DNA from: Rhizobium sp. RU36D
GTDB lineage: Bacteria; Pseudomonadota; Alphaproteobacteria; Rhizobiales; Rhizobiaceae
NCBI RefSeq assembly: GCF_900176345.1
Contig: NZ_FWXU01000026.1
Coordinates: 25,230-89,229 of the forward strand
Direction: 5' to 3'
DNA length: 64,000 nucleotides
The position numbers and the translations under genes were made by a program. Every line of letters begins with the position of its first letter. Within the stretch, counting starts at the first letter, position 1. The notes beneath the pieces were generated by a model. That model searched no databases, had not been told where the DNA came from, and saw nothing but the letters and a program-made list of their open reading frames with translations. This document shows positions 45,787 through 53,675 of the stretch, one piece after another.

Positions 45787-46833
45787 TCACGGGCTTCCAT
45801 CACTCCCCTTGACCTGGACCGGATACGGCGGATGCTCGATCAAACTTGATCCCAGTTTGACCAGCGCGTCTTCGTCATGTCTGCTGCCACCGTCATGCTT
45901 CAAGCCCTGGGTCGCGGCAATGGCCAGAGACCTTGCGACCTGACCGGCTCGGTTGAGCGTGTGAACCCCAGGTGTCACTTGCGCAATATCGATTTCGGTG
46001 CCGCAGCGCTGAACGAGCGCAGACAGGGTCTCCATATGCACATAGACCCGACCGATTTCGGACTTGACGGCGCGAAGACTGTCTTGTTGCGCAACCGTGC
46101 CTGGACGACGCCCTTGCTCGAGCAGTGCCAAGAAATTTTGCCGTAAGCGACCAAGGGCCAACGCACCTTTAAGAAGGTCTGCAACGGTTGCCGACATCCG
46201 CCGGGCATCCGCGCTGGCGTTCATCACGGCATCTGTCGCAACGTGAAATCGCTGGAACGACAATCGCCTGATATCTGTCCCACTGACGTCAAAACCGCCA
46301 TCCGGTGCGGAACGTGACACCAGCACGAATTTCGGCTGGCCCCGTTCGTCCCCCAGCAAAATGGTCAGCCAGTCCGCCTCCGGGGCATGGTTGCTGACAA
46401 TCTCGCCATCCAGACGATATCCGATTCCTTCCGCCGACAAGCGAAGAGCCCATTCACTCTGAGGCTCGTCTGCGCACAGCAGGCCGCTGAAACTTTCCCC
46501 ACGGGCGACACGAGAGAAGATCGCACGCCGCTGCTCTTCACTTCCAGCGTGGCGAAGGGCCTCCAGCGTGGAAAAATGGCTGGCGAGAGTGGCACCAAGC
46601 TCGGGCGACGCTGCCGCGATAATCGACACGGCTTCCGCCATGACGGCATTCGATACGTCCAACCCACCAAAATCAACCGGGATCGAAATTGCGAAGACAC
46701 CCGACTGGACGACGTCTTCCCAAGAAACCTCAGCGCTCGCCAAGTGCTGGGCAACACCCAGCACCTCGTCTTCAGCCCCAATACGTGTGGGAACGGTGCG
46801 CAATCGCTCGGTCAGATGCGTTACTGTCCCCAT
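45787..46833 (-). CDS. SfnB-like acyl-CoA dehydrogenase-fold protein
   Basis: 348 aa. The N-terminal and middle parts resemble SfnB/DszC-like flavin-dependent sulfur-acquisition proteins (VFAISIPVDFGGLDVSNAVMAEAVSIIAAASPELGATLASHF; GESFSGLLCADEPQSEWALRLSAEG). It is about 40-50 residues shorter than typical SfnB, and the usual C-terminal R-x2-WRNAR-x-HT-x-HDP motif is absent, replaced by a Pro/Gly-rich tail, so enzyme activity is uncertain. GGAGAAG precedes the ATG at 46833. It ends an operon that begins with two small ORFs. Confidence 0.78.
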   Translation of the reverse strand: MGTVTHLTERLRTVPTRIGAEDEVLGVAQHLASAEVSWEDVVQSGVFAISIPVDFGGLDVSNAVMAEAVSIIAAASPELGATLASHFSTLEALRHAGSEEQRRAIFSRVARGESFSGLLCADEPQSEWALRLSAEGIGYRLDGEIVSNHAPEADWLTILLGDERGQPKFVLVSRSAPDGGFDVSGTDIRRLSFQRFHVATDAVMNASADARRMSATVADLLKGALALGRLRQNFLALLEQGRRPGTVAQQDSLRAVKSEIGRVYVHMETLSALVQRCGTEIDIAQVTPGVHTLNRAGQVARSLAIAATQGLKHDGGSRHDEDALVKLGSSLIEHPPYPVQVKGSDGSP

Positions 46834-46936
46834 GGCTTGCTTCTCCGGACCTGAATGCAAGTACCGCCAGACCGCATGGTCTGCATCAGCGAAACGTCGA
46901 GGCGCCCGCCAGGTGACGCCCCGTTGCGTCTCGCAA

Positions 46937-47074
46937 TCAGAGCAACAAGACGGCTGCCGCGACGAACACGAAAGACGCGACCAGACACGTCACATGAAGG
47001 CAGTCGCTCACGCTGAACTGACGGGATTTTACCAGAGGCCGCTTCGATGCGGAACCACCAAAGGCATATGACAT
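46937..47074 (-). CDS. 45-aa small membrane protein in sulfur cluster
   Basis: Short ORF with an excellent RBS (GGGAGGAGATCACG before the ATG). The first 28 residues are polar/basic (MSYAFGGSASKRPLVKSRQF), followed by one hydrophobic helix (LHVTCLVASFVFVAAAVLLL) ending exactly at the stop. It is co-oriented with the SfnB-like gene 103 bp downstream and the small ORF 19 bp upstream. A tail-anchored or small inner-membrane protein of unknown role. Confidence 0.6.
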   Translation of the reverse strand: MSYAFGGSASKRPLVKSRQFSVSDCLHVTCLVASFVFVAAAVLLL

Positions 47075-47093
47075 CGTGATCTCCTCCCGTGGC

Positions 47094-47297
47094 TCAGAGC
47101 ACTGGAAACATGCCCCAGAAGACATGCTCGTGGTCTCTGTGAACCGGCTCATCCCGAGGCTCCGTCTTTTGTGCAGCCTTTGGGTCCGACAGTACGGCGC
47201 TGTGGCCGGCCTCAACGGTCTTATGTCCATCCACCGGCTCACGGCGGGAAAGACCGAACAGATCGAAGGAAAAACTCGCTATCCCCATGGGCATCAT
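47094..47297 (-). CDS. 67-aa small ORF in sulfur cluster
   Basis: Preceded by GGGAGA 5 nt before the ATG at 47297. The product begins MMPMGIASFSFDLFGLSRREP, is rich in His/Glu/Pro (DEPVHRDHEHVF) and has no recognisable domain. It is the first ORF downstream of the 31-bp promoter element at 47363-47393 and is followed after 19 bp by the 45-aa gene, so the three genes form a unit. Confidence 0.5.
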   Translation of the reverse strand: MMPMGIASFSFDLFGLSRREPVDGHKTVEAGHSAVLSDPKAAQKTEPRDEPVHRDHEHVFWGMFPVL

Positions 47298-47362
47298 GCA
47301 TGTCTCCCGTATTGACGATCAAAGTTTCGACGTTAACAATTTCGCCGCTAGATGGTTTCAAG

Positions 47363-47393
47363 TCAATATATTCCATAAAATTGGTATTCTATA
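47363..47393 (-). promoter_or_regulatory. 31-bp sulfur-cluster promoter element P1
   Basis: Read on the minus strand this is TATAGAATACCAATTTTATG then GAATATATTGA, running into a -35-like TTGACT. It matches the element at 52794-52824 at about 26 of 31 positions. Each precedes a minus-strand sulfur operon. Confidence 0.6.
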
Positions 47394-47473
47394 ATTCCGG
47401 ATCTTGTGAGCAGGATTGTCTCCCGTTCCTGCATCACTCGAAAAAGGAAGCCAGAGCGATCCTGCAGCCTTTG

Positions 47474-48106
47474 CTAATGCCGGCCTGGCACCGCATAAGC
47501 TGCGCCCAAAGCCCGGGCATGCCGATGTTGATCGCCCCGGCCCGTCAAGACCGACGAGCGAACGAGGCCCATCAGGTCGTAGGCCGCCGGCCAGCGCCCA
47601 TGACCGCTCTTGATATTGATGTGGCCCGATGGGCCGATGTCGACCAGGTGACTGCCCCAGCATCTGGCCACGTGCTGAACGCGGCGGAAGGTCATGTAGG
47701 GGTCATCAAGGCTGGCGACGACGAGGCTTGGAAAAGGCAGCGGATCGAGCGACATCTCGCCGAAATTGAGCACGCAGGGGTGAAGAGCCTCGGTCGTCTC
47801 AAGGTCGCAGGGCGCCACGAGCAAGGCGCCCTTAACCTGTCCAGCCAAGGGGCTGCGCGCCAGATTGGCCGTCAACAGACAGCCGAGACTGTGGGCGACG
47901 ATCCACACATCGCCCCTGGAAGCAATGACATCCTCAAGGCGCTGCCGCCAATGCTGCAGGTCCGGACAGGTCCAGTTGTCCTGCTCCACCAGAAGGGCAG
48001 CAGGATGGTCATGCACCCAATGTCTCTGCCAATGCCCCCGGCCGGAGCCGTTGAGACCTGGCAAGACAAGCGTTGTCGCATCATCGATCAGTGACCTCTG
48101 CGTCAT
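47474..48106 (-). CDS. RBBP9/YdeN-type serine hydrolase (alpha/beta hydrolase)
   Basis: 210 aa. The nucleophile elbow is VAHSLGCL (Ser near 78); the acid is in VASLDDPYM and the His in SGHINIKSG, giving a full triad. Family members are small esterases or thioesterases; in sulfur-acquisition clusters of Pseudomonas and rhizobia such hydrolases are frequent but without assigned substrate. GGAGTAGCAAGC precedes the ATG at 48106. It follows the flavin reductase gene by 37 bp in the same direction. Confidence 0.88.
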   Translation of the reverse strand: MTQRSLIDDATTLVLPGLNGSGRGHWQRHWVHDHPAALLVEQDNWTCPDLQHWRQRLEDVIASRGDVWIVAHSLGCLLTANLARSPLAGQVKGALLVAPCDLETTEALHPCVLNFGEMSLDPLPFPSLVVASLDDPYMTFRRVQHVARCWGSHLVDIGPSGHINIKSGHGRWPAAYDLMGLVRSSVLTGRGDQHRHARALGAAYAVPGRH

Positions 48107-48143
48107 GCTTGCTACTCCGTGGCACGCCAATGAAAACAGGGAC

Positions 48144-48698
48144 TTAGAAATTGCCGGTCAAAGCGGTGTAGCGCCCATTGCCATAGACCAGCGAACCTCC
48201 GCCGTTCACGCGGATCGCCAGGACACGACCGATAACGATCACATGGCTGTGGCGCTCTATCGCTTCCTCGACATCACAATCGATGGCGGCCGCAGCATCG
48301 TCGAGAACCGGCGCACCGCTTGACAGCGTCGACCAGTTGTAGCCGCGGTAGCGCTCGACGCCTCGCAATCCACCGCGTCCTGCGAACTGGTTTGCCAGGC
48401 CCTCATGAACGGGGCCGACGATGTTGACGCAGAAATGGCCAAAGCGTTCGACGACCGGCCAGGTGGATGACGTGCGGTTCAAGGACACCAGCATGCGGGC
48501 GGGCTCGACGGAGAGCGCCGTTGCCGACGTGACAGTCGCGCCGGTCCGGTGCTCGCCCTCACCGGCGGTGATAATGCTGACGCCGCCCGCGAGATTGCGG
48601 AGCGCCAGCTTCAAACCCTCGGCATCTGCAGGATATTCGGTTGCGGGCGCTGTCTTTTCGGAAACGACCTGGCCGAACGCAATGTTGGAAATGCTCAT
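48144..48698 (-). CDS. NAD(P)H:FMN reductase (flavin reductase-like domain)
   Basis: 184 aa split-barrel flavin reductase (HpaC/SsuE-functional analogue of the flavin_Reduct family). Motifs: LRNLAGGVSIITAGEGEHRTGATVTSATALSVEPARMLVSLNRTSSTWPVVERFGHFCVNIV, a canonical FMN-binding core, and GRVLAIRVNGGGSLVYGNGRY. It should supply FMNH2 to the SsuD, NtaA/DszA-like and third LLM monooxygenases of the cluster. First gene of a two-gene minus-strand unit. Confidence 0.93.
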   Translation of the reverse strand: MSISNIAFGQVVSEKTAPATEYPADAEGLKLALRNLAGGVSIITAGEGEHRTGATVTSATALSVEPARMLVSLNRTSSTWPVVERFGHFCVNIVGPVHEGLANQFAGRGGLRGVERYRGYNWSTLSSGAPVLDDAAAAIDCDVEEAIERHSHVIVIGRVLAIRVNGGGSLVYGNGRYTALTGNF

Positions 48699-48777
48699 AC
48701 AAACTCTCCGAGAGACGATCTATTCAGTATCGGAAATTAGCAGTTCACTAGCCCCGCTGGAGACACAGAATTTTTTT

Positions 48778-48795
48778 GTCTATATATTTTGTAGA
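48778..48795 (-). promoter_or_regulatory. 18-bp sulfur-cluster motif upstream of flavin reductase
   Basis: TCTACAAAATATATAGAC on the minus strand, 16/18 identical to the copy at 63823-63840. It lies about 80 bp before the flavin reductase ATG. Confidence 0.6.
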
Positions 48796-48899
48796 AAATA
48801 CGACTAGCGACCGGCAATCTGTTGCGCAGGGCGGAGGCGACAAGTTTTCGCGCGATTTCGCTGGCGCAACAAAACTACCGCAACAAGCCATTCATTAAT

Positions 48900-48917
48900 T
48901 TTATAAATATAATAGAA
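48900..48917 (+). promoter_or_regulatory. 18-bp sulfur-cluster motif upstream of Rrf2 gene 2
   Basis: TTTATAAATATAATAGAA, 14/18 identical to the motif at 57336-57353. It is followed by TTTGTCTTGAG. It lies 125 bp before the Rrf2 start and close to the divergent flavin reductase promoter. Confidence 0.5.
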
Positions 48918-49041
48918 TTTGTCTTGAGAATGACGCAATTGTCGATTAGCGACAAGGTGTTGACTGCGCCTGGCGAGGGCCCCCTGCCCGCCAATGTCGC
49001 ATCACGTCAAGCCTTCACATCTGTCGAAAGTTTCTCCCTCG

Positions 49042-49503
49042 ATGCTGACGAAAAAAGGAAAGTATGGGCTTAAGGCACTTGTCGATCTGTCTCGCCTGCC
49101 TCCTGGAGAAACTGCCTTCGTCGGCGACATCGCGACCCGCAACAATATCCCGAAGAAATTCCTGGACACCATTCTCCTGGAACTTCGCAATGTCGGCATT
49201 CTCAGGTCGAAGAAGGGTCCTGGTGGCGGCTACTGCCTGTCGCGCCGTGCCGAAGACATCAATATCGGTGAAGTGATCCGGACACTCGATGGCCCGCTCG
49301 CGCCCATTCGTTGCGCCAGTCGCACCGCGTTCGAGACATGCGACGACTGCAGCGATCCCGAAGGCTGCCATGTTCGCCGCTCCATGAGCGATGTCAGGGA
49401 CGCCATCGCATCCGTCCTCGACCATATGACCCTTGAACAATTTGCCCGCAAGGTCAGCCTTGACAACCCGGCTGCCGATATCCGTGAGCCGGAATTGGTC
49501 TAG
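49042..49503 (+). CDS. Rrf2-family transcriptional regulator (four-Cys), copy 2
   Basis: 153 aa. Same HTH text as the first copy (MLTKKGKYGLKALVDLSRL; NNIPKKFLDTILLELRN) and the same cysteine spacing (CASRTAFETCDDCSDPEGC). The two proteins diverge mainly after residue 130. Divergent from the flavin reductase unit and convergent with the ATC hydrolase gene. Probably senses sulfur or redox status through the cysteines. Confidence 0.92.
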   Translation: MLTKKGKYGLKALVDLSRLPPGETAFVGDIATRNNIPKKFLDTILLELRNVGILRSKKGPGGGYCLSRRAEDINIGEVIRTLDGPLAPIRCASRTAFETCDDCSDPEGCHVRRSMSDVRDAIASVLDHMTLEQFARKVSLDNPAADIREPELV

Positions 49504-49997
49504 GCCCTGGGATCGAAGGTATAGCGAAAATCACAGTGGGAAGCGCCCTGCATGATCGTCTGCGTGCGCTCCAGCTTGATGCGGGGATCATATCCCTGGC
49601 AGAACACGCTGTCCCTGTTGCAGGACAGCAGGTGGCCTATCTTGCCCAGGCCCATGGCATGGTAGGTCTCGGCATAACGACAGCGCGTGACATTGTAGTC
49701 GAACCTGGTGTCGGTGGCGACGACCACATCGATTTCCAGAGCATCGTCCTTGGTCCACAAATGCTGTAGCGCCTGAAACGAGCGCAGGCTGGTTTCGCCT
49801 TCCGTAGAAGCCGCAAAATTCTCCGCGGCGGAAAAGGCCGCTTTGCGGATGGCGACATCGATGATGGACTGGGCCCGCTCCTCGCCAATTTCAGCCACCA
49901 TGCTCTCATAGATCGGCGCGATGATCGCCGCCTCGATCTTGCGCTGGGCAAGGATCCCGAGCTGCCCCGTTGCTTCCGGCTTGGTGTCACTGGTCAT
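49500..49997 (-). CDS. L-2-amino-thiazoline-4-carboxylic acid (ATC) hydrolase-like protein
   Basis: 165 aa. It matches the ATC-hydrolase family (L-2-amino-delta2-thiazoline-4-carboxylate to carbamoyl-cysteine) in TRCRYAETYHAMGLGKIGHLLSCNRDSVFCQGYDPRIKLERTQTIMQGASHCDFRY, which holds the conserved Cys and His positions. A helical N-terminal region precedes it. The pathway salvages thiazolines to cysteine, or in broader family members cleaves C-S/C-N in related heterocycles. Last gene of the FAD-protein/SsuD unit; it ends 4 bp inside the convergent Rrf2 gene. Confidence 0.85.
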   Translation of the reverse strand: MTSDTKPEATGQLGILAQRKIEAAIIAPIYESMVAEIGEERAQSIIDVAIRKAAFSAAENFAASTEGETSLRSFQALQHLWTKDDALEIDVVVATDTRFDYNVTRCRYAETYHAMGLGKIGHLLSCNRDSVFCQGYDPRIKLERTQTIMQGASHCDFRYTFDPRA

Positions 49998-50043
49998 GGT
50001 TCAATGCCTCTTTGCTGCCTGCTGTTATGGCCATCATACAGAT

Positions 50044-50068
50044 TACGGGCGCGGAATGAACGCGCCCG
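50044..50068. other. Intra-operon hairpin between ssuD and ATC hydrolase
   Basis: ACGGGCGCG / CGCGCCCGT with a 7-nt loop: a perfect 9-bp stem without a T-run. It may stabilise or attenuate the mRNA between ssuD and the last gene. Confidence 0.55.
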
Positions 50069-50089
50069 TATCATCACGCTTTCTGGACA

Positions 50090-51259
50090 TCAAGAACCGG
50101 AAACGACCTTGAGATTGCCGCCGTGGCCGCCGCCGCCAAAGACCTGCCGCTCGCCGAAGGAAGAGCGGATCTGGTTCCTAGGTCCGCCAAGACCGATTTC
50201 CGGGAACAGCAATTCCGAAACACGATAGGCCTCTTCCAGATGCGGATAGCCCGAGGCGATGACCGTATCGATGCCGAGATCCTGATATTCCTTCAGGCGC
50301 GCGGCAATCGTCTTCGGAGATCCGACCAGTGCCGTGCCGGCACCGGAGCGCACTAGCCCGATGCCGGCCCAAAGATTGGGCGAGACCTCCAGCTTGTCGC
50401 GACGTCCGTTGTGCAAGGCAAGCATGCGCGCCTGGCCGACGGAATCGGAATTCTTGGCAAAACCGGCCTGTGCCGCGGCTATGGTCTCGTCGGACAGCTT
50501 GGAGATCAGGCGGTCGGCTGCCTCCCAGGCCTCGTCATCCGTTTCGCGAACGATGAAATGCAGGCGAATGCCGAAGGTCACATCCCGGCCGTGGCGGGCA
50601 GCGGCCTTGCGGACCTTCTCGATCTTCTCGCCCACCTGTTCCGGCGGTTCGCCCCAGGTCAGGTACTTATCGATGATGCCACCCGAAAAATCGATGGCGG
50701 CATCGGAGGAGCCACCGAAATAAATCGGCGGCCGCGGTGTCTGAACGGGCGGAAGACCGAGTTGCGCGTTGTGCGCCTGGATGTATTTTCCATCCAGATG
50801 TGCCTTGCCGGTCTCGATCAGCTTGTTGAAAACCTGGAAGAATTCGTCGGCGTGATCGTAGCGTTCGTCATGGGGCAGGAATATCCCGTCTCCGGCCAGT
50901 TCCTGTGCGCTGCCGCCGACGACGATATTGAGCAACAACCGGCCCTGCGATACGCGGTCCAGCGTGGAGGCCAGGCGAGCATAATAGGCGGGCGAGGCCG
51001 TGCCGGGACGGATTGCCACGAGGAATTTCAGCTTCTCGGTAAAGGCGGCGAGATTGGCGGCGAGGATGAAGGATTCCTCGCAGGCGACGCCCGTCGGGAT
51101 CAGCACGCCGGAATAGCCCAGCCGATCGACGGCCTGGGCAATCTCCCGGAAATAGCCGGGGTCGGACGGGCGGGCGAGATCGTCCGATCCGAGATACGAC
51201 CCATCCCCCGACGACGGAATGAACCAGAGGAAATCAAGCGGACGTTCACTGCTGCTCAT
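50090..51259 (-). CDS. ssuD: FMNH2-dependent alkanesulfonate monooxygenase
   Basis: 389 aa. SsuD hallmarks are retained: the active-site Cys in PTGVACEESF (C60), the R-x-H of GIRLHFIV, and GLVRSGAGTALVGS with the mobile-loop arginine. It oxidises alkanesulfonates to aldehyde plus sulfite with reduced FMN and O2. The ATG at 51259 has GGAGA 6 nt upstream; an in-frame TTG lies four codons earlier. It is 40 bp after the FAD/NAD(P) protein gene in the same direction. Confidence 0.95.
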   Translation of the reverse strand: MSSSERPLDFLWFIPSSGDGSYLGSDDLARPSDPGYFREIAQAVDRLGYSGVLIPTGVACEESFILAANLAAFTEKLKFLVAIRPGTASPAYYARLASTLDRVSQGRLLLNIVVGGSAQELAGDGIFLPHDERYDHADEFFQVFNKLIETGKAHLDGKYIQAHNAQLGLPPVQTPRPPIYFGGSSDAAIDFSGGIIDKYLTWGEPPEQVGEKIEKVRKAAARHGRDVTFGIRLHFIVRETDDEAWEAADRLISKLSDETIAAAQAGFAKNSDSVGQARMLALHNGRRDKLEVSPNLWAGIGLVRSGAGTALVGSPKTIAARLKEYQDLGIDTVIASGYPHLEEAYRVSELLFPEIGLGGPRNQIRSSFGERQVFGGGGHGGNLKVVSGS

Positions 51260-51298
51260 GGTGGTCTCCAATTTCAGATTGTTGTAGCGGTCAAGAGG

Positions 51299-52732
51299 TC
51301 AGCTCGCTCTGTCGAAGGCCGGCAATTCCTGGTTGTCCGCCAGGAATTGCTGCACCTGGGCTGCAACAAAGACGGCATGTTCCGTCACCTGCGGCAGGCC
51401 CATCAACTCGCCAAACGTGCCGCGCGCCAGCGGACCGACGATGAAAAGGCCCTCACTCGGCCGACCGTCTGCGCCAAGCGCCGTTGCCCTGAGATCACAA
51501 GCGATACCGAGGCCTGTCGGGCAGGCGCTCAGCAGCCCGGCCGCCTGCATCCGGGCGAGGAAGGGCTGTGACGAAAGCACACCGCCATGGGCGGGACCGG
51601 TGGTGACGACCACCGCATCGAAGTCCATGGGCGTCAGGGTCTGTCGCCGCCGGTCCCGGAGCGTGACTGATATCGCAGAGCCCCGCTCGGCGACCGCATC
51701 GATGTAGGCTGCCCGGATCTGCAACCGTCCGGTCGCGATCGCTTCGTCCAGCACCGCCTTCACCTGCGGAGCGATACGGAAGCGGTGTACATCCCAGTAT
51801 GGCCGCACCGACCGGACCAGCCGACGCCGCTCCGCAAGCGGCAGGGAATGCCAGATCACCTGTCCCTGGCTGCGCACGGCATCGATGACGGCATGCCAAG
51901 TGAGCCCCTCTGCCTCGGCTGCCTTGAGTGCGAGCCGGACCCTGCGCAGCAAATGCGAAGCGCGGTGGCTGGGCTTGGACGAGAAATCACCGAAAGGCTC
52001 CTGCACCGTTGGAGCATGTCCTTGCGACCGCATGCCGCGCCGCGAGATTGAAAGGATCGGCCCCTCATGGCCGCGCTCCTGCAGACCACAGATCACGTCG
52101 GCGGCAGTCAGGCCATTGCCAACCACGAGCACCCTGTCCCCGGTCCCGATGACATCAAGCGCTCCTGGCTTGGTGGCATCGCCAACAACTTTCGGATGAA
52201 GGCGGATGGGCGCCAGTGAAGACGGCAGAGCCGGCATGGGATGGCTGACCGCCAGCGCCACCGCATCGGCTATGTATGTTGCGCCGGATGCATCCTGAAG
52301 GCTCCAGCGGGAGCCGGAGCGCTCAACGGCGGCAATGGCCACGCGCCGATGCTCGACCGCACCGGACGAAAGATAAGGCGCGAGTTCGGCGGCAACATAT
52401 GCGCCGAACACGGCTCGTTGCGGATAGGCGCTCCCCTTGCCATCATAGGCATCGGCATCCTCGGCGAGCGCATTCGTCCGATCGAGATAGCGTGCGAAGC
52501 TCTCGGGATCATCAGGGTAGAGGCTCATCTTGTTGGCAGGCACGTTGATGCGATGGGTCGCCTCGGTCGTGCTATAGGCAAGACCGGCGCCAAGCCTTTC
52601 CCGCGGCTCGAAAACCACGATGCGAGCATGTCGAACCGTTCCGGAGGACTTTGCCAGATGCAATGCCATGGCTGCACCACTGAAGCCGCCTCCGACGATG
52701 GCAATGACCGGCAAAGGTCTAATGGACGGCAT
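51299..52732 (-). CDS. FAD/NAD(P)-binding protein (NAD_binding_9 type)
   Basis: 477 aa. Dinucleotide-binding motif IAIVGGGFSGAAMALHLA at the N terminus, GAGLAYSTTEATHRINVPANKMSLYPDDPESFARYL following it, a second nucleotide site RVLVVGNGLTAADVICGL, and a C-terminal FIVGPLARGTFGELMGLPQ. Members occur next to sulfonate monooxygenases and siderophore hydroxylases; the reaction is not known. First gene of the unit with ssuD and the ATC hydrolase, downstream of promoter element P2. Confidence 0.82.
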   Translation of the reverse strand: MPSIRPLPVIAIVGGGFSGAAMALHLAKSSGTVRHARIVVFEPRERLGAGLAYSTTEATHRINVPANKMSLYPDDPESFARYLDRTNALAEDADAYDGKGSAYPQRAVFGAYVAAELAPYLSSGAVEHRRVAIAAVERSGSRWSLQDASGATYIADAVALAVSHPMPALPSSLAPIRLHPKVVGDATKPGALDVIGTGDRVLVVGNGLTAADVICGLQERGHEGPILSISRRGMRSQGHAPTVQEPFGDFSSKPSHRASHLLRRVRLALKAAEAEGLTWHAVIDAVRSQGQVIWHSLPLAERRRLVRSVRPYWDVHRFRIAPQVKAVLDEAIATGRLQIRAAYIDAVAERGSAISVTLRDRRRQTLTPMDFDAVVVTTGPAHGGVLSSQPFLARMQAAGLLSACPTGLGIACDLRATALGADGRPSEGLFIVGPLARGTFGELMGLPQVTEHAVFVAAQVQQFLADNQELPAFDRAS

Positions 52733-52793
52733 AAAGGGCTCCAGCGTTTCGCGGTCTCGACGGACTGCAGTTTCAACCGCAAACCGATCAAAA

Positions 52794-52824
52794 TCAATAT
52801 ATTACATCAAATTAGTATTTTATT
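52794..52824 (-). promoter_or_regulatory. 31-bp sulfur-cluster promoter element P2
   Basis: On the minus strand this is AATAAAATACTAATTTGATG then TAATATATTGA, aligned with P1 at 47363-47393 and, like it, ending on a TTGA that could start the -35 box of the FAD-protein/ssuD operon. Confidence 0.6.
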
Positions 52825-52915
52825 CTCGCCGATCGCGGCGAAAACTTTGTTCTTGAATCGGGTCGTGGGGGGTAAAACTGAACCGACAGGTAGAACAGGC
52901 GGGCGCGATGACCTG

Positions 52916-53674
52916 TTAAGCAGATGTCGCGCGCGACTTCACATCCTGGAGCGATTGCTCCAGCAGATGGCCCAGTTCTCGCTTCACCTCTTCAAGTGCA
53001 TGGGACCGACGATCCCGCTTGCGAGGCACATCAATGCGGACCTCGTCGAGTATCCGTCCCGGCCAGGGCCGCATGACAACAACCCGATCGGCTAGGACAG
53101 CCGCTTCTTCGATGTCGTGGGTCACCAGCACCATGGTCGTGCCATGATCCGCCCTGAGATCGACAAGGTGATCCTGGAGATCGGCCCGGGTCAGAGCATC
53201 CAGCGCCGAAAATGGCTCGTCCAGCAGCAGCAAGGCTGGCTTGGTTACCAAGGCGCGCGCCAGGGCAACCCGCTGGGCCTGCCCGCCCGACAATTCCTTG
53301 ATCCAACGCCCGCCATAATCGGAAAGCCCAACCTTTCTGAGCGTTGTCGCAATCTCCGCCGCGCGCTCTGCCGCGGACAAATGCTTGAGCCCGAAGCCGA
53401 TATTGTCGGCAACGGTCAGCCACGGAAAGAGCCTGGGCTCCTGGAAAACGATGTTGACGAGAGCGTTGGGCTCGTTCAGCACCACCCCATCAAGCCGGAT
53501 CTGGCCTCGGGATGGCAACTCAAGCCCGGCCAGCAACCGGAGCAGCGTGCTCTTTCCGCAACCGGAGCCGCCGATGATCGCCACGGTCTCCCCCTGACCA
53601 ACCGTCAGCGTGAAACTGTCGAGCGCATGGGTGCCGTTCGGATAGACTTTGCTGAGCGACTGGATTTCGAGCAT
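52916..53674 (-). CDS. ssuB: Aliphatic sulfonate ABC transporter ATP-binding protein
   Basis: 252 aa. Walker A GGSGCGKST, Q-loop NIVFQEPRLFPWL (SsuB-type), signature LSGGQAQRVALARAL, Walker B ALLLLDEPFSALD, His switch VLVTHDIEEAAVL. The ATG at 53674 lies one base after the permease stop, with AGGAG upstream; a 53692 start would overlap the permease. Last gene of ssuACB. Confidence 0.94.
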   Translation of the reverse strand: MLEIQSLSKVYPNGTHALDSFTLTVGQGETVAIIGGSGCGKSTLLRLLAGLELPSRGQIRLDGVVLNEPNALVNIVFQEPRLFPWLTVADNIGFGLKHLSAAERAAEIATTLRKVGLSDYGGRWIKELSGGQAQRVALARALVTKPALLLLDEPFSALDALTRADLQDHLVDLRADHGTTMVLVTHDIEEAAVLADRVVVMRPWPGRILDEVRIDVPRKRDRRSHALEEVKRELGHLLEQSLQDVKSRATSA

Positions 53675-53675
53675 C

